IMG/VR virus record: IMGVR_UViG_3300028197_001229
Coordinates: 1 to 64,000 of that record
Source: a virus
DNA: 64,000 nucleotides
Strand: one strand, 5' to 3'
Below the pieces are notes generated by a model. That model was not told the origin of the DNA. It was given only the letters and a program-made list of their open reading frames with translations, and did no database searches. Numbering within the stretch: the stretch's first letter is position 1; every line of letters starts with the position of its first letter. The position numbers and the translations under genes were made by a program. Of this stretch, positions 8,434-16,487 are shown piece by piece.

Positions 8434-10074
8434 ATGGCTAATGATAATGTAGAAGTACGTGAAGTAGACGTAGTTGTTACCGGTAGTGGTATGGAAAATT
8501 TTGCCATTACAGAACTTACGTTTACAAATGCAGTAAACTCATTTCCGTCGTGTGTTGTTCGTGGTGTAAGGGCAACTAGTACAGAAGGTGGTTTGATGTC
8601 TGCAGACGTAGGTGTAAAGTCAGTATCATTAAAAGATATATGTGATGGACTTTCTAAGGATCAGAACGATATGTTTAAAGATGGTAATGAATTAGACATA
8701 TTAGTTAAAGACGACGGGCAGGGTAACAGTATGACAATGACCGGGGTAAGTAGCGCACCCGGACTTAAAATAAACGCAGGTAAAATTGCTGAACAAAGAG
8801 CTGTTGTACATCCAGATCAGAAAATTTCAGGAATAAATTTAGGAATCTATGCACTAAAGGATGAGACTGGTAACTCCTCTGAGATACCTATGACTACTGT
8901 TAACCCTAAGGATAACGACATTGTGTCTTCGCATATTGACGCAATTGTGGACTGGATGATTTCTGGACCATCTACTGAGACAAAGGGTCATTCATTGGGG
9001 ATAAACAAACATTTAAAAGATACGCATGATAATAATAAAACTTTGTATGGTATCCTTTCTAAGATACTAAAAGGTTCATCTGATACAAACTTAGGTTGGG
9101 CAGATCGTTCTAAAGAGATACTTGCTGGTAACCAACAGTACTACTCGTGGTTTCATAATTTATTTAAAAGTAGTACCAGCTACTTAGGCACTGAGTTATC
9201 TACAATAAACCCATCATTTTTATTCACACATTGTTGTGGTTTTGATAACGTAGAAGGTGATAGTAGAATATTTCATTCACAAGTTAATTGTGGGTCGGGG
9301 AAATATTACAGTGAAGAATCTGTAGATCTAATAAGTTTACAATATGGTATGGGTGGGTTGGGAGAGCTCCCACTTGGGCAGATGATAATAACTACTAATA
9401 TAATTGGTAAGTATGGTGACAAAGGTCCTAAGGGGCATGGTCAGGAAACCGTAGCGGGTGCTATATCAAAAGGTATGCCTCTTAATGGTAACTGGCCTGA
9501 AAAAAAGAGCCCAAAGCATGGGGAGACAAAAACTGTAATGATGCCCCGTTGGATGGAACATCAATATGCAGCTGAAGATTCACCAAAGATACCAAAAGGA
9601 TTAGGTGGAAACCCAGGTAATCGTAACGCCAAAAAAGATGCTGAAGATTCTAAGAAAAAGATAAAAGATAAATTTGCAGATAAACGTATATCTAGCACTG
9701 AAGAGTTTTTGAGTTTGTGGGCTTCAAAGCATTACGTACAACAAACATTAGCAAACCACACGTGTTCTTTACAAATACCGTTGGATATTAGTTGGGGTTG
9801 TGGTGGGGGTGGTTTGCCTGGCGGTACATTAGGCGGTGGTGGTAAGCCTGTAGGCTCAGTGTATAGTATATCAGCAAACAACTATAAAGAAGGTGGGCAG
9901 GAAATTCATTTGTTTGAAGGCTACTTACACTCAGTAACCCACGAGATGTCCGTAGGAGAGGCTCAAGGTAGAGCTATAACACACTTGGTATTTACACATG
10001 TGAAGGGCGTGGCTTGGAGCGGTTATGAACCGCCATTTGGCTGCGGACCGTGGGTAGAGCCTACTACAACTTAA
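8434..10074 (+). CDS. Putative baseplate hub protein (gp27/gpD-like)
   Basis: 546 residues. The C-terminal ~90 residues (PVGSVYSISANNYKEG, then EGYLHSVTHEMSVGEAQGR and LVFTHVKG) resemble the last beta domain of hub proteins related to T4 gp27 and P2 gpD, where a turn of the form 'G.v.sv.H......G.a.t.l.fthv' is usual. A glycine-rich segment (CGGGGLPGGTLGGGGK) precedes it. Residues about 385-410 are charged and lysine-rich. In contractile tails the hub carries the spike and closes the tail tube. The N-terminal half is not recognised. Hub identity is an inference from the C-terminal pattern and gene order. Confidence 0.5.
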   Translation: MANDNVEVREVDVVVTGSGMENFAITELTFTNAVNSFPSCVVRGVRATSTEGGLMSADVGVKSVSLKDICDGLSKDQNDMFKDGNELDILVKDDGQGNSMTMTGVSSAPGLKINAGKIAEQRAVVHPDQKISGINLGIYALKDETGNSSEIPMTTVNPKDNDIVSSHIDAIVDWMISGPSTETKGHSLGINKHLKDTHDNNKTLYGILSKILKGSSDTNLGWADRSKEILAGNQQYYSWFHNLFKSSTSYLGTELSTINPSFLFTHCCGFDNVEGDSRIFHSQVNCGSGKYYSEESVDLISLQYGMGGLGELPLGQMIITTNIIGKYGDKGPKGHGQETVAGAISKGMPLNGNWPEKKSPKHGETKTVMMPRWMEHQYAAEDSPKIPKGLGGNPGNRNAKKDAEDSKKKIKDKFADKRISSTEEFLSLWASKHYVQQTLANHTCSLQIPLDISWGCGGGGLPGGTLGGGGKPVGSVYSISANNYKEGGQEIHLFEGYLHSVTHEMSVGEAQGRAITHLVFTHVKGVAWSGYEPPFGCGPWVEPTTT

Positions 10075-10080
10075 GTTTTT

Positions 10081-13000
10081 ATGCCAAGGGAAGAAAGCAC
10101 AGCTGATGACTTTCCAGATAAAGGAGACTTCTTAACGCCTTCGGCTAAAAGAAAAAAACCTGACTGTGATAGGAAAACTCTAATACCAGATCCTTGTGAT
10201 TTAAGAGTAGATAGAAGAAAAAAAACAGACGGTAACAATGATTGTGCCGTAGCACCAATTGTACAGGTTTGTCCTGAAGATCTTGGAAAGTTTAAAATTC
10301 CAGAATTACCAGTAGTACCAACTGTGTTCATGCCTAAAAGGTCTGAACCCATAACACTAGCTCCTTTAAAAGTTATACCAGCACCTGAGCTTGAATGTAA
10401 CGACTCATTTACACTTAGTTGCCCATCAGAGGGATGGTTAGACGCAGATTGGGCTAGAGAAAATTTAGGCGAGTCATCAGGATCTAGTGGCGAAGGTTAC
10501 GAAATAATAGAAGATCAATTTGGGGGTGTTAGTAACTTAAAAGAACTTAATCTTGATTACGATCAACTTCCAGATGACCCAGATATATTTATTGCTCCAG
10601 AAGATGATGAAAAAGAATTTGGACGACAAGTAATTGTAACATCTTGTTCGTTTGTTGCGGCTACAAAAAAAGAAGCAAACAAGAAAGCTAGGATAAATGC
10701 CATACGGTCATTAGACTGTCAGTTCTGTAATCCAGAACTAGTAGTTAACTGTTTAGACCACCAAGAGATGGCATTGGGTATAGGTGGTGAGGGTTACACT
10801 GCTGAAAACACGTATATAGAGATTAAAGGAGATGGTAACGGAGCTGCTGCCGAAGTAGTAATAGAAGAAGGAACAGGGCGAGTTACAGGAATAAACGTAA
10901 CATCTGGTGGTGACAAGTATACCGCTATACTTGCTGAAATAATTGGTGACGGTATTGGTGCAGCTATAGGTGGTGCAACATTAGAAGACGAAGATGGTTG
11001 TGGTGGCCCTTTACTATCCATGACTCTCGGACAGGTTTTTCCTGACCCAGCTTACAACCCATTGGTAGACCCTCCTATATACAGTACACAAAAAGGTGCT
11101 TGCGTACCCAAGTGTACAACAACTTCACGGGAAAGTGTAGCAGTTGCTAGGGATGAAGCACTAGCTGAAGCATTGCGAAGTTTAGATTGCTCATACCAAA
11201 GCCCGGAACTACATAAAGACTGTCCTGAGGGTGAAGTACCTAACACTGGATTTGACATGCCAATGGGTGCGTTTAAGACACCTATAACAAGGGGTACGCA
11301 ACTAGAGGTTACGGAAAGTTCTCAAGAAATAATAGATGCACTAACATGTATACAAATCCCCTGCCCGGATGGATTCCCAGAAGCGATAGTAGATATACAG
11401 ATTAACGATCCTAATGAATCTTGCGATGATAATGGTGGAGGGCAAAATGGTTCTTGGTTTGATGCAAGCTTTGATGAGGCTAATTGTGAGTACAAACTAG
11501 AGGGTGTATTAGAGCTTCCAGAAATACCGTGTGCTTGTGGATTTGAAACCACGACGTCTATCAACGGCATGACCGTTATTAGTGGTAGTAACGTAGAAAC
11601 AAATTCAAATTCAGAGTGCGTTGGTTCTTTAGATATAGGTATAGATGTTATAGGTAACACCGAATGTGAGCTCATCTTTAACCTAGAAACATGTGAATTT
11701 GATCTGGCTATTGACCTGCCCGATCTAAAGATGAAATGTGAAGAGATATCCATGGGGGTATCTGGTGGAGAATTTAATGCAACTGTAAACAAATCCGATA
11801 CATTTGGTGTAGACGTTACAGCAAACGGCAATGGTTGTGTTAGTGGTGACGGTTGTTCTCTTGACCTAGAACTTCCTAGTTACGAACTTACTATAAACGT
11901 ACCTGATATTAATGTACCTTGTCCTGATGGTTTCAATACAGAAACAGAGATAAGTATAGAAGGTGGTGAAATTTGTATAGGTGGTGAGTGTGACACAGCA
12001 AGTGGAGCTTTTGATTTTGATTTCGACATAAACACTTGTCAGTTCACAGGAGTTATGGAGCTGAATATACCCAGCATCAATATTGGTTGTGGAGAGTTTG
12101 AAACTTCAGTTGCTATATCGGGTGGAAATTTTACAGGGCCCGAGCCAGAAGAACCTGGTGGTGGTGGTGATAGTGACTGTTCTGCATCGTTAGACATAAC
12201 ACCTACAATTGAGACATCTGGAAATGCCTCGGCTGACTTTACTATATCTAACTGTGGATTTGAGTTAGATATAACCCTACCAGATATAAGTATGGAGGTT
12301 CCGTGTCAGACTATAACAGCATCAGCATCAGGTGGTACTGTTGATGCATCTATAGTGACAGGAGGTTCTGCATTTGGGGTTAGCGTAACTACAACGCCTG
12401 AAGAGCCGTGTGTTACTGGGGATGGATGCGGTATTAGTATAGACATACCTAGTACTTCTATAGAAATAACTGTACCGGATATAGACATACCTGAAATACC
12501 TTGTCCCGAAGGATTTACAGCAATTTCAAGTATAAACATAGCAGGTGGTGTAATTGAAGTTACAGAAGATGGAAACACTACAACAGTTGGTGGAAATCCT
12601 GAAGCAAATGTAAATCTAACTATTGACATGAATACATGTCAAATAATTCAAACGATGTCGCTAACTCTGCCTAACGCAGAAATAGAAATCCCATCAGTTG
12701 AATGTGCTAATGGTTACTCAGCTTCTGGATCGCTAGGAGTTTCAGGTGGTGACGTAACAGCAGGTAACAACGTAACTGTAAGTAACAGCACCAACGCAAG
12801 TGGTAACGCAACACTTACATCATCAAATTGCGGTATCGAACTTAGTGGAGATATAGTATTACCATCGTATCAAATAGACGTTGATATACCAGCTATGACC
12901 TGCGCAGATGGTTATTCAGCTTCTGGTAATATTGACGTTAGTGGTGGTAGTGTTTCTGGAGGAAATAACGTCACAATCTCCGGTGGTAATGGTGGTGCTA

Positions 13001-13800
13001 GTAGTAACGTATCATTTTCACAGAGTCAGTGCGCAATGGAAATTTCTGGTTCAATTATTCTACCAGACCTTACCATAGACGTTGATTTACCCAACATACC
13101 ATGTGCAAACGGATACTCAGTATCTGGAAGCCCATCTGTTACTGGTGGCAGTATTTCGGGAGGAAATAACGTAACAGTCTCCGGGGGTAACAGTGGAGCT
13201 AGCGGTAACTTATCACTCAGTGGTTCGGGGTGTAATATAACACTAGATGGTGAAATTACATTACCTGACGTTAGCATAGATGTTGATCTGCCAGCTTGTG
13301 CAGCTAATGGTTACACATTTTCAGGATCAGCAACAGTCTCTGGGGGAGCTGTATCTGGTGGTGATGGTATAACAGTGAGTGGTGGGAGTAGTGGAGCTAG
13401 TGGTAATGTAACAATAACTGAAAGTGGTTGTGGTGTAACTTTAGATGGTGCAATTACATTACCTGACATTACAATTACAGCATCTGCTGCAACATGTCCA
13501 AATGGAGTTTCAGGAGAAGGTACGGCAACAGTCTCTGGGGGAGCTATATCTGGTGGTGAGGGTATAACTGTTTCTGGCGGAAATAGTGGAGCTAGTGGTA
13601 ATGTAACTTTGTCCGGATCTGGTTGTAACCTATCACTCAGTGGTGAGATAAGTCTTCCAGATGTAACCATTACGGCTGAAGCAATAGATTGTGCAAATGT
13701 TACTGGGGCTATGTGTGAAGATGATTACACCGAAACTAGTCTTGACGTTTGTGACTCTAGCGGCAATACCACATCCATAACTGTATTAGTAAAAACGTAA
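10081..13800 (+). CDS. Large cysteine-containing beta-repeat virion protein (fibre/baseplate appendage candidate)
   Basis: 1239 residues. After a basic, Cys-containing N-terminus there are two segments of the type SCSFVAATKKEANKKARI...LDC (about residues 188-216 and 346-370). Between them is a glycine-rich beta segment (GDGNGAAAEVV, then VTSGGDKYT) like domains common in tail fibres. From about residue 420 to the end it is an array of beta repeats, degenerate at first and regular from residue 875 on, each starting with Cys-x-x-GY and containing SGGxxSGGxxVTVSGG and a second Cys. Regular Cys spacing suggests one disulfide or a buried Cys pair per repeat. Likely an elongated, surface-exposed virion appendage. 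No known adhesin family is recognised. It starts six bases after the hub gene stop. Confidence 0.5.
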   Translation: MPREESTADDFPDKGDFLTPSAKRKKPDCDRKTLIPDPCDLRVDRRKKTDGNNDCAVAPIVQVCPEDLGKFKIPELPVVPTVFMPKRSEPITLAPLKVIPAPELECNDSFTLSCPSEGWLDADWARENLGESSGSSGEGYEIIEDQFGGVSNLKELNLDYDQLPDDPDIFIAPEDDEKEFGRQVIVTSCSFVAATKKEANKKARINAIRSLDCQFCNPELVVNCLDHQEMALGIGGEGYTAENTYIEIKGDGNGAAAEVVIEEGTGRVTGINVTSGGDKYTAILAEIIGDGIGAAIGGATLEDEDGCGGPLLSMTLGQVFPDPAYNPLVDPPIYSTQKGACVPKCTTTSRESVAVARDEALAEALRSLDCSYQSPELHKDCPEGEVPNTGFDMPMGAFKTPITRGTQLEVTESSQEIIDALTCIQIPCPDGFPEAIVDIQINDPNESCDDNGGGQNGSWFDASFDEANCEYKLEGVLELPEIPCACGFETTTSINGMTVISGSNVETNSNSECVGSLDIGIDVIGNTECELIFNLETCEFDLAIDLPDLKMKCEEISMGVSGGEFNATVNKSDTFGVDVTANGNGCVSGDGCSLDLELPSYELTINVPDINVPCPDGFNTETEISIEGGEICIGGECDTASGAFDFDFDINTCQFTGVMELNIPSINIGCGEFETSVAISGGNFTGPEPEEPGGGGDSDCSASLDITPTIETSGNASADFTISNCGFELDITLPDISMEVPCQTITASASGGTVDASIVTGGSAFGVSVTTTPEEPCVTGDGCGISIDIPSTSIEITVPDIDIPEIPCPEGFTAISSINIAGGVIEVTEDGNTTTVGGNPEANVNLTIDMNTCQIIQTMSLTLPNAEIEIPSVECANGYSASGSLGVSGGDVTAGNNVTVSNSTNASGNATLTSSNCGIELSGDIVLPSYQIDVDIPAMTCADGYSASGNIDVSGGSVSGGNNVTISGGNGGASSNVSFSQSQCAMEISGSIILPDLTIDVDLPNIPCANGYSVSGSPSVTGGSISGGNNVTVSGGNSGASGNLSLSGSGCNITLDGEITLPDVSIDVDLPACAANGYTFSGSATVSGGAVSGGDGITVSGGSSGASGNVTITESGCGVTLDGAITLPDITITASAATCPNGVSGEGTATVSGGAISGGEGITVSGGNSGASGNVTLSGSGCNLSLSGEISLPDVTITAEAIDCANVTGAMCEDDYTETSLDVCDSSGNTTSITVLVKT
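12703..13692 (+). repeat. Tandem ~198-bp (65-67 residue) coding repeats
   Basis: Five regular repeat units, each beginning at a cysteine codon: 12703, 12901, 13102, 13297 and 13495, with a sixth cysteine at 13690. Spacings are 66, 67, 65, 66 and 65 codons. Units share C-x-(D/N)-GY, SGG-x-x-SGG, VSGGNSGASGN and LPDxxIDVDLP patterns. Two units (from 13297 and 13495) are nearly identical over long DNA stretches, which points to recent duplication or gene conversion. More degenerate copies extend upstream to about 11340. Confidence 0.85.
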
Positions 13801-13804
13801 AATT

Positions 13805-14017
13805 ATGATAGAGAAAATAGACTACACGATAATTATAAACAATTTTTTCAGAGACAATGAGTTACCTAATGAAAAACTCAAAGAAATACACCAAAACTAT
13901 AAAAATGAACTAGAAGGGTTGGGTAAGAATGGAGGTTGTACTCGTTGTAAGAAAAATACAGTACGTAGAAAATATAAGAAGCTTATACTTGAGCATCTAA
14001 AAACTTTAAAAAAGTAA
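13805..14017 (+). CDS. Small CxxC protein, paralogue A
   Basis: 70 residues. The C-terminal half has GGCTRCKKNTVRRKYKKLIL: a CxxC pair followed by a basic stretch, preceded by a charged helix. It clearly resembles the protein at 15143-15352 (GGGCAACKRMSLVTKYKNII), so the two are paralogues. The single CxxC could bind metal by dimerising or act as a redox pair; neither is shown. It starts four bases after the repeat-protein stop and its last base is the first base of the next start codon. Function unknown; possibly a small assembly factor, given its place in the tail region. Confidence 0.65.
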   Translation: MIEKIDYTIIINNFFRDNELPNEKLKEIHQNYKNELEGLGKNGGCTRCKKNTVRRKYKKLILEHLKTLKK

Positions 14018-14367
14018 TGGTTTTAGTTTACGGATGTACTTACGAGGAGAACTGCGCTTGCGACCCATGTTGTTGCAACACTACGCCTAATTGTGACTCC
14101 TCAAAAGGAGATGATTTAAAATTTTTTGAAGATTCTGGATGTTGTTATGGACCATGGGACACCTACATAAAAAAGAAAGGTGCGTGGGTACTGGAGCATA
14201 CTATATACTGCCTATCAGATGTATATGATTACTACCATGGAGGCCCGGGTGGTATGACTGATGAATACGTAGTCGTACTTTCTGGAAGACCTATAACTTG
14301 GGACTCTGTAGAAGATCCAGAGACGCCTGAGTGTTGGTTTGATTTAGACCCTTATAAACCTAGTTAA
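14017..14367 (+). CDS. Cysteine-rich small protein, unknown
   Basis: 116 residues with 11 cysteines, seven of them within the first ~27 residues (GCTYEENCACDPCCCN, then PNC). The rest is rich in Tyr, Trp, Asp and Gly with CCYGPWD, YCLSDVYDYYHGG and ECWF. No signal peptide is visible, so disulfides would form outside the cell or in the virion, or the cysteines bind metal. It follows the Cys-containing repeat protein and the CxxC protein, and the three may be functionally linked. No known family is recognised. The ATG overlaps the previous stop by one base. Confidence 0.55.
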   Translation: MVLVYGCTYEENCACDPCCCNTTPNCDSSKGDDLKFFEDSGCCYGPWDTYIKKKGAWVLEHTIYCLSDVYDYYHGGPGGMTDEYVVVLSGRPITWDSVEDPETPECWFDLDPYKPS

Positions 14368-14384
14368 TTTTTTACTTGCATGGT

Positions 14385-14402
14385 TCTACAGCCATCTGTA
14401 GA
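14385..14402 (+). promoter_or_regulatory. Perfect 7-bp stem-loop ahead of membrane-protein gene
   Basis: TCTACAG (14385-14391), loop CCAT, CTGTAGA (14396-14402), ending eight bases before the ATG at 14411. There is no T tract after it, so it is not a standard terminator. It may be an operator, an RNA processing site or a translational control hairpin. The longer T run TTTTTT lies upstream of the stem (about 14368-14373). Confidence 0.5.
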
Positions 14403-14410
14403 TCATAGGT

Positions 14411-14761
14411 ATGTTTGATTATGTATTATATTACATTGTTGGCGGACTTGCGGTATGTGGATTACAAACAATTTGGTTTTGTAGTAATTTCCCAATACAT
14501 GTACTGAGCTTGATTCGTGTTATTAAGCCCAAAGATGAAGTCTACAATTGGGACGACTTACCCATACACTTAATAACGAAAAGTGATTTCTTTGGAGAGT
14601 TACTGTGTTGTACAGTATGTTTAAGTGTTTGGCTCTCAGTAACTGTAGCTATAATTCAAACTTATTTTTTAGAATTAGATTTAACATACCTTCCCGGTGC
14701 AATACTAGGTTGGCCAGCCATAGCGTATTTGATGTACACAACTACAGATAAGAATGAGTAA
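14411..14761 (+). CDS. Small membrane protein with C-x-x-C-x-x-x-W motif
   Basis: 116 residues with two to three hydrophobic segments: residues about 4-24 (VLYYIVGGLAVCGLQTIWF), about 70-90 and about 93-110. The motif FFGELLCCTVCLSVWLS resembles the 'LL-C-x-x-C-x-x-F/H/W' motif found in small phage inner-membrane proteins (DUF1360-like). The function of that group is unknown. A 43-base gap containing a hairpin separates it from the upstream gene, and it overlaps the next gene by eight bases. A membrane protein embedded in a tail operon may take part in DNA entry, superinfection control or lysis; none of these is shown. Confidence 0.55.
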   Translation: MFDYVLYYIVGGLAVCGLQTIWFCSNFPIHVLSLIRVIKPKDEVYNWDDLPIHLITKSDFFGELLCCTVCLSVWLSVTVAIIQTYFLELDLTYLPGAILGWPAIAYLMYTTTDKNE

Positions 14762-15146
14762 AATAATAGAAGACCTTTTCGACACAGATGAGATAAGTAT
14801 GCCGGTGTCTGTACAGATGCCTGAGAGAAAAAAAATAACAATTAAGCCTGTGGAGATGCGGAGTAACTCAGCACCCGACCCTGCATATACAGTTATTAAA
14901 AAGAATTCTCTAACAGAGACAGAGCATGAAATCTATAACGTAGCACTAGAAGGTATAGACGCTGTATCAAGGCAATTTGGAAAAATGGATGAGCGTTTAG
15001 CTAGAGACTGTGCTAAAATAAAATTAGAATTATTAGATATTCTAGCTAGGAAGTTTGGTTATAGGAACGCAACCGCAGCAAAGGATGATGGGTTGAGTTT
15101 TAAATTAAAGGGTAACTATGAGGTGGAACTACTAAAAGCTAGATGA
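14754..15146 (+). CDS. Unknown protein, 'LTE' paralogue A
   Basis: 130 residues. A variable N-terminal ~50 residues is followed by a helical domain beginning SLTETEHEIYNVALEG and ending LLDILARKFGYRNATAAKDDG with FKLKGNYEVELLK. The same domain layout (LTE-x-E, then IVKRFGF, then an A..G..F.LK..Y..E pattern) occurs in the gene at 15345-15740, so the two are paralogues. It overlaps the CxxC gene that follows (ATGA). No known family is recognised. The helical fold with a short C-terminal beta segment suggests a small structural or chaperone protein. Confidence 0.6.
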   Translation: MSKIIEDLFDTDEISMPVSVQMPERKKITIKPVEMRSNSAPDPAYTVIKKNSLTETEHEIYNVALEGIDAVSRQFGKMDERLARDCAKIKLELLDILARKFGYRNATAAKDDGLSFKLKGNYEVELLKAR

Positions 15147-15352
15147 GAAGATTAGAAGATAAGTATATAGGTAACTTCTTTAAGTTAGGAAACAAGTGTG
15201 AGTTCCCTGGGTGTGAGGGTTTAAGAAATTCTTATATTAAGGAGTTGAGAGCCACGAACAGTGGTGGGGGATGTGCTGCTTGTAAGCGTATGTCGTTAGT
15301 AACAAAGTATAAAAACATTATTAAAGGAAGGATAGGAGATTCAAATGGTTAA
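15143..15352 (+). CDS. Small CxxC protein, paralogue B
   Basis: 69 residues. GGGCAACKRMSLVTKYKNII matches paralogue A (13805-14017) in the CxxC pair, the following basic residues and the KYK. It has an extra cysteine pair near the N-terminus (KCEFPGCEG), so this copy could form a complete four-cysteine metal site (C-x4-C ... C-x2-C), which copy A lacks. The start is ATG inside an ATGA overlap with the LTE gene; the stop overlaps the next LTE gene. Function unknown. Confidence 0.6.
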   Translation: MRRLEDKYIGNFFKLGNKCEFPGCEGLRNSYIKELRATNSGGGCAACKRMSLVTKYKNIIKGRIGDSNG

Positions 15353-15740
15353 AGTAACAAGTAAAGACAAAATGTTAGAAGTGGAAGCGCCGCAAGAAAT
15401 TCGTGAAACTGCGGAGGATGCTATTATAACTGAAACTGAAAACAAAGAAACAGTTTATGAGGAAGCTCCAAAAGAGATAAGTCATAATCCACCGAAACAC
15501 ATAACGTTGACCGAGATGGAGTATGGGGCTGTATCAAAGACGCTACAGACTATAGGTACGCTAAAAGAAACAATAAGCGGTGACAGTGAGGAAACAAAGG
15601 CACAAATAAACATGCTCGAAGTATCAATATGGGATGACATTGTAAAGAGATTTGGGTTTGAATCTGTAGAAACAGCATCAGAAGCTGGCTTCACTTTTGG
15701 CTTAAAAAGATTGTACGTTGCAGAATGTACTAAAAAGTGA
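15345..15740 (+). CDS. Unknown protein, 'LTE' paralogue B
   Basis: 131 residues. An acidic, variable N-terminal ~50 residues is followed by a domain related to 14754-15146: ITLTEMEYGAVSKTLQTI, then MLEVSIWDDIVKRFGF, then FTFGLKRLYVAE. Unusually for this window, the start has an AGGAGA-like purine stretch a few bases upstream, although that lies inside the preceding coding sequence. It is the last gene before a 45-base gap with a strong dyad and the sigma-like gene. Function unknown; the duplication suggests a hetero-oligomer or two related assembly steps. Confidence 0.6.
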   Translation: MVKVTSKDKMLEVEAPQEIRETAEDAIITETENKETVYEEAPKEISHNPPKHITLTEMEYGAVSKTLQTIGTLKETISGDSEETKAQINMLEVSIWDDIVKRFGFESVETASEAGFTFGLKRLYVAECTKK

Positions 15741-15753
15741 GCTTGCTTTGAAT

Positions 15754-15784
15754 AATTAACCTCTGTATCATACAGAGGTTAATT
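15754..15784 (+). promoter_or_regulatory. Perfect 14-bp inverted repeat abutting the sigma-like gene start
   Basis: AATTAACCTCTGTA (15754-15767), loop TCA, TACAGAGGTTAATT (15771-15784). The arm ends one base before the ATG at 15786. There is no T tract on either side, so a plain terminator is unlikely. It could be an operator for a dimeric regulator or an RNA hairpin occluding the ribosome landing site of the sigma-like gene. Confidence 0.7.
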
Positions 15785-15785
15785 A

Positions 15786-16487
15786 ATGAAAAATAGTACA
15801 ATAGTAGAAGACGGTTATAATAACTACGTAATAGATCCCACACCTGAAAACCTTTCAGTTGTAGTTAACAGTTTAAAACCAACCATTGATTATCAGCTAG
15901 CTTCGTTAGGAGCTAATTCGGATCCTGTAATGAAAAATAAAGCTATGCTTTACACAGCTCGGGCTGTAAAAGACTTTGACCCCGAAAGGAGTAGTCTTCC
16001 TACTTTTGTATCTTCACAACTTAGACGATTGTCACGTGACAGGAGAAACTCACTAAGCCCAGTGCGAGTTCCAGAACGTGTTCAATTAGAAGCATTTGGA
16101 TTACACAGGTCTGAGTTAGAGTATATAGATAAACATCAGAGGGAGCCAACTGTAGCAGAGCTTGCAGATTTTTCTAATATGTCTGTTAAGAAAGTTACAG
16201 ATGTAAGGAACGCTATGGTAGCGGTACCAACCGAAGAAGCTTTCGGAGAGCAAATGGAGAACGCAGTTCCAGACTACCTAAGTGAAGCCACAGACTATAT
16301 TTACGCGGACTCTGATTATATCGATAGGAAGATAATAGAACTAAAGACAGGGTACGGTGGTACTCAGACTATGCTAAAGGCTACAGAAATTGCAACTAAG
16401 CTTAACGTAAGTCCTTCGCAAATCAGTAGAAGATCTATGAGATTATCTAAAAAAATAAATGAAATTAAAGATGCTTTAGAATCATGA
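15786..16487 (+). CDS. Sigma-70-family-like transcription factor
   Basis: 233 residues. FDPERSSLPTFVSSQLRRL (about 64-82) resembles sigma region 2 (a 'yDp.rg..F.tya...ir' pattern). VPERVQLEAFGL to REPTVAELADFSNMSVKKV (about 95-137) resembles region 3, and ATEIATKLNVSPSQISRRSMRL (about 200-222) resembles the region 4 helix-turn-helix. At this length it fits a compact phage or alternative sigma factor that would redirect host RNA polymerase, probably to late genes. It sits between two structural gene blocks. The start codon is one base downstream of a perfect dyad, suggesting tight control. A virion-assembly protein with chance similarity is possible but less likely. Confidence 0.65.
   Translation: MKNSTIVEDGYNNYVIDPTPENLSVVVNSLKPTIDYQLASLGANSDPVMKNKAMLYTARAVKDFDPERSSLPTFVSSQLRRLSRDRRNSLSPVRVPERVQLEAFGLHRSELEYIDKHQREPTVAELADFSNMSVKKVTDVRNAMVAVPTEEAFGEQMENAVPDYLSEATDYIYADSDYIDRKIIELKTGYGGTQTMLKATEIATKLNVSPSQISRRSMRLSKKINEIKDALES

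Noticed and set aside
9398-9416. TATAATTGGTAAG resembling the shared promoter-like element
   Set aside because: It lies inside the hub gene with no gene start nearby and lacks the rest of the conserved element; judged a chance match.
11322-11831. Minus-strand open frame of 169 codons, and similar frames at 12306-12629, 13026-13277 and 13311-13670
   Set aside because: They mirror the repeat gene on the + strand; proline-, valine- and serine-rich translations are the antisense of Gly/Thr/Ser repeats, and no independent gene features are present.
12703-13692. Regular ~198-bp repeats considered as a CRISPR array
   Set aside because: Units are in frame, encode a continuous protein, are far longer than CRISPR repeats and have no spacers.
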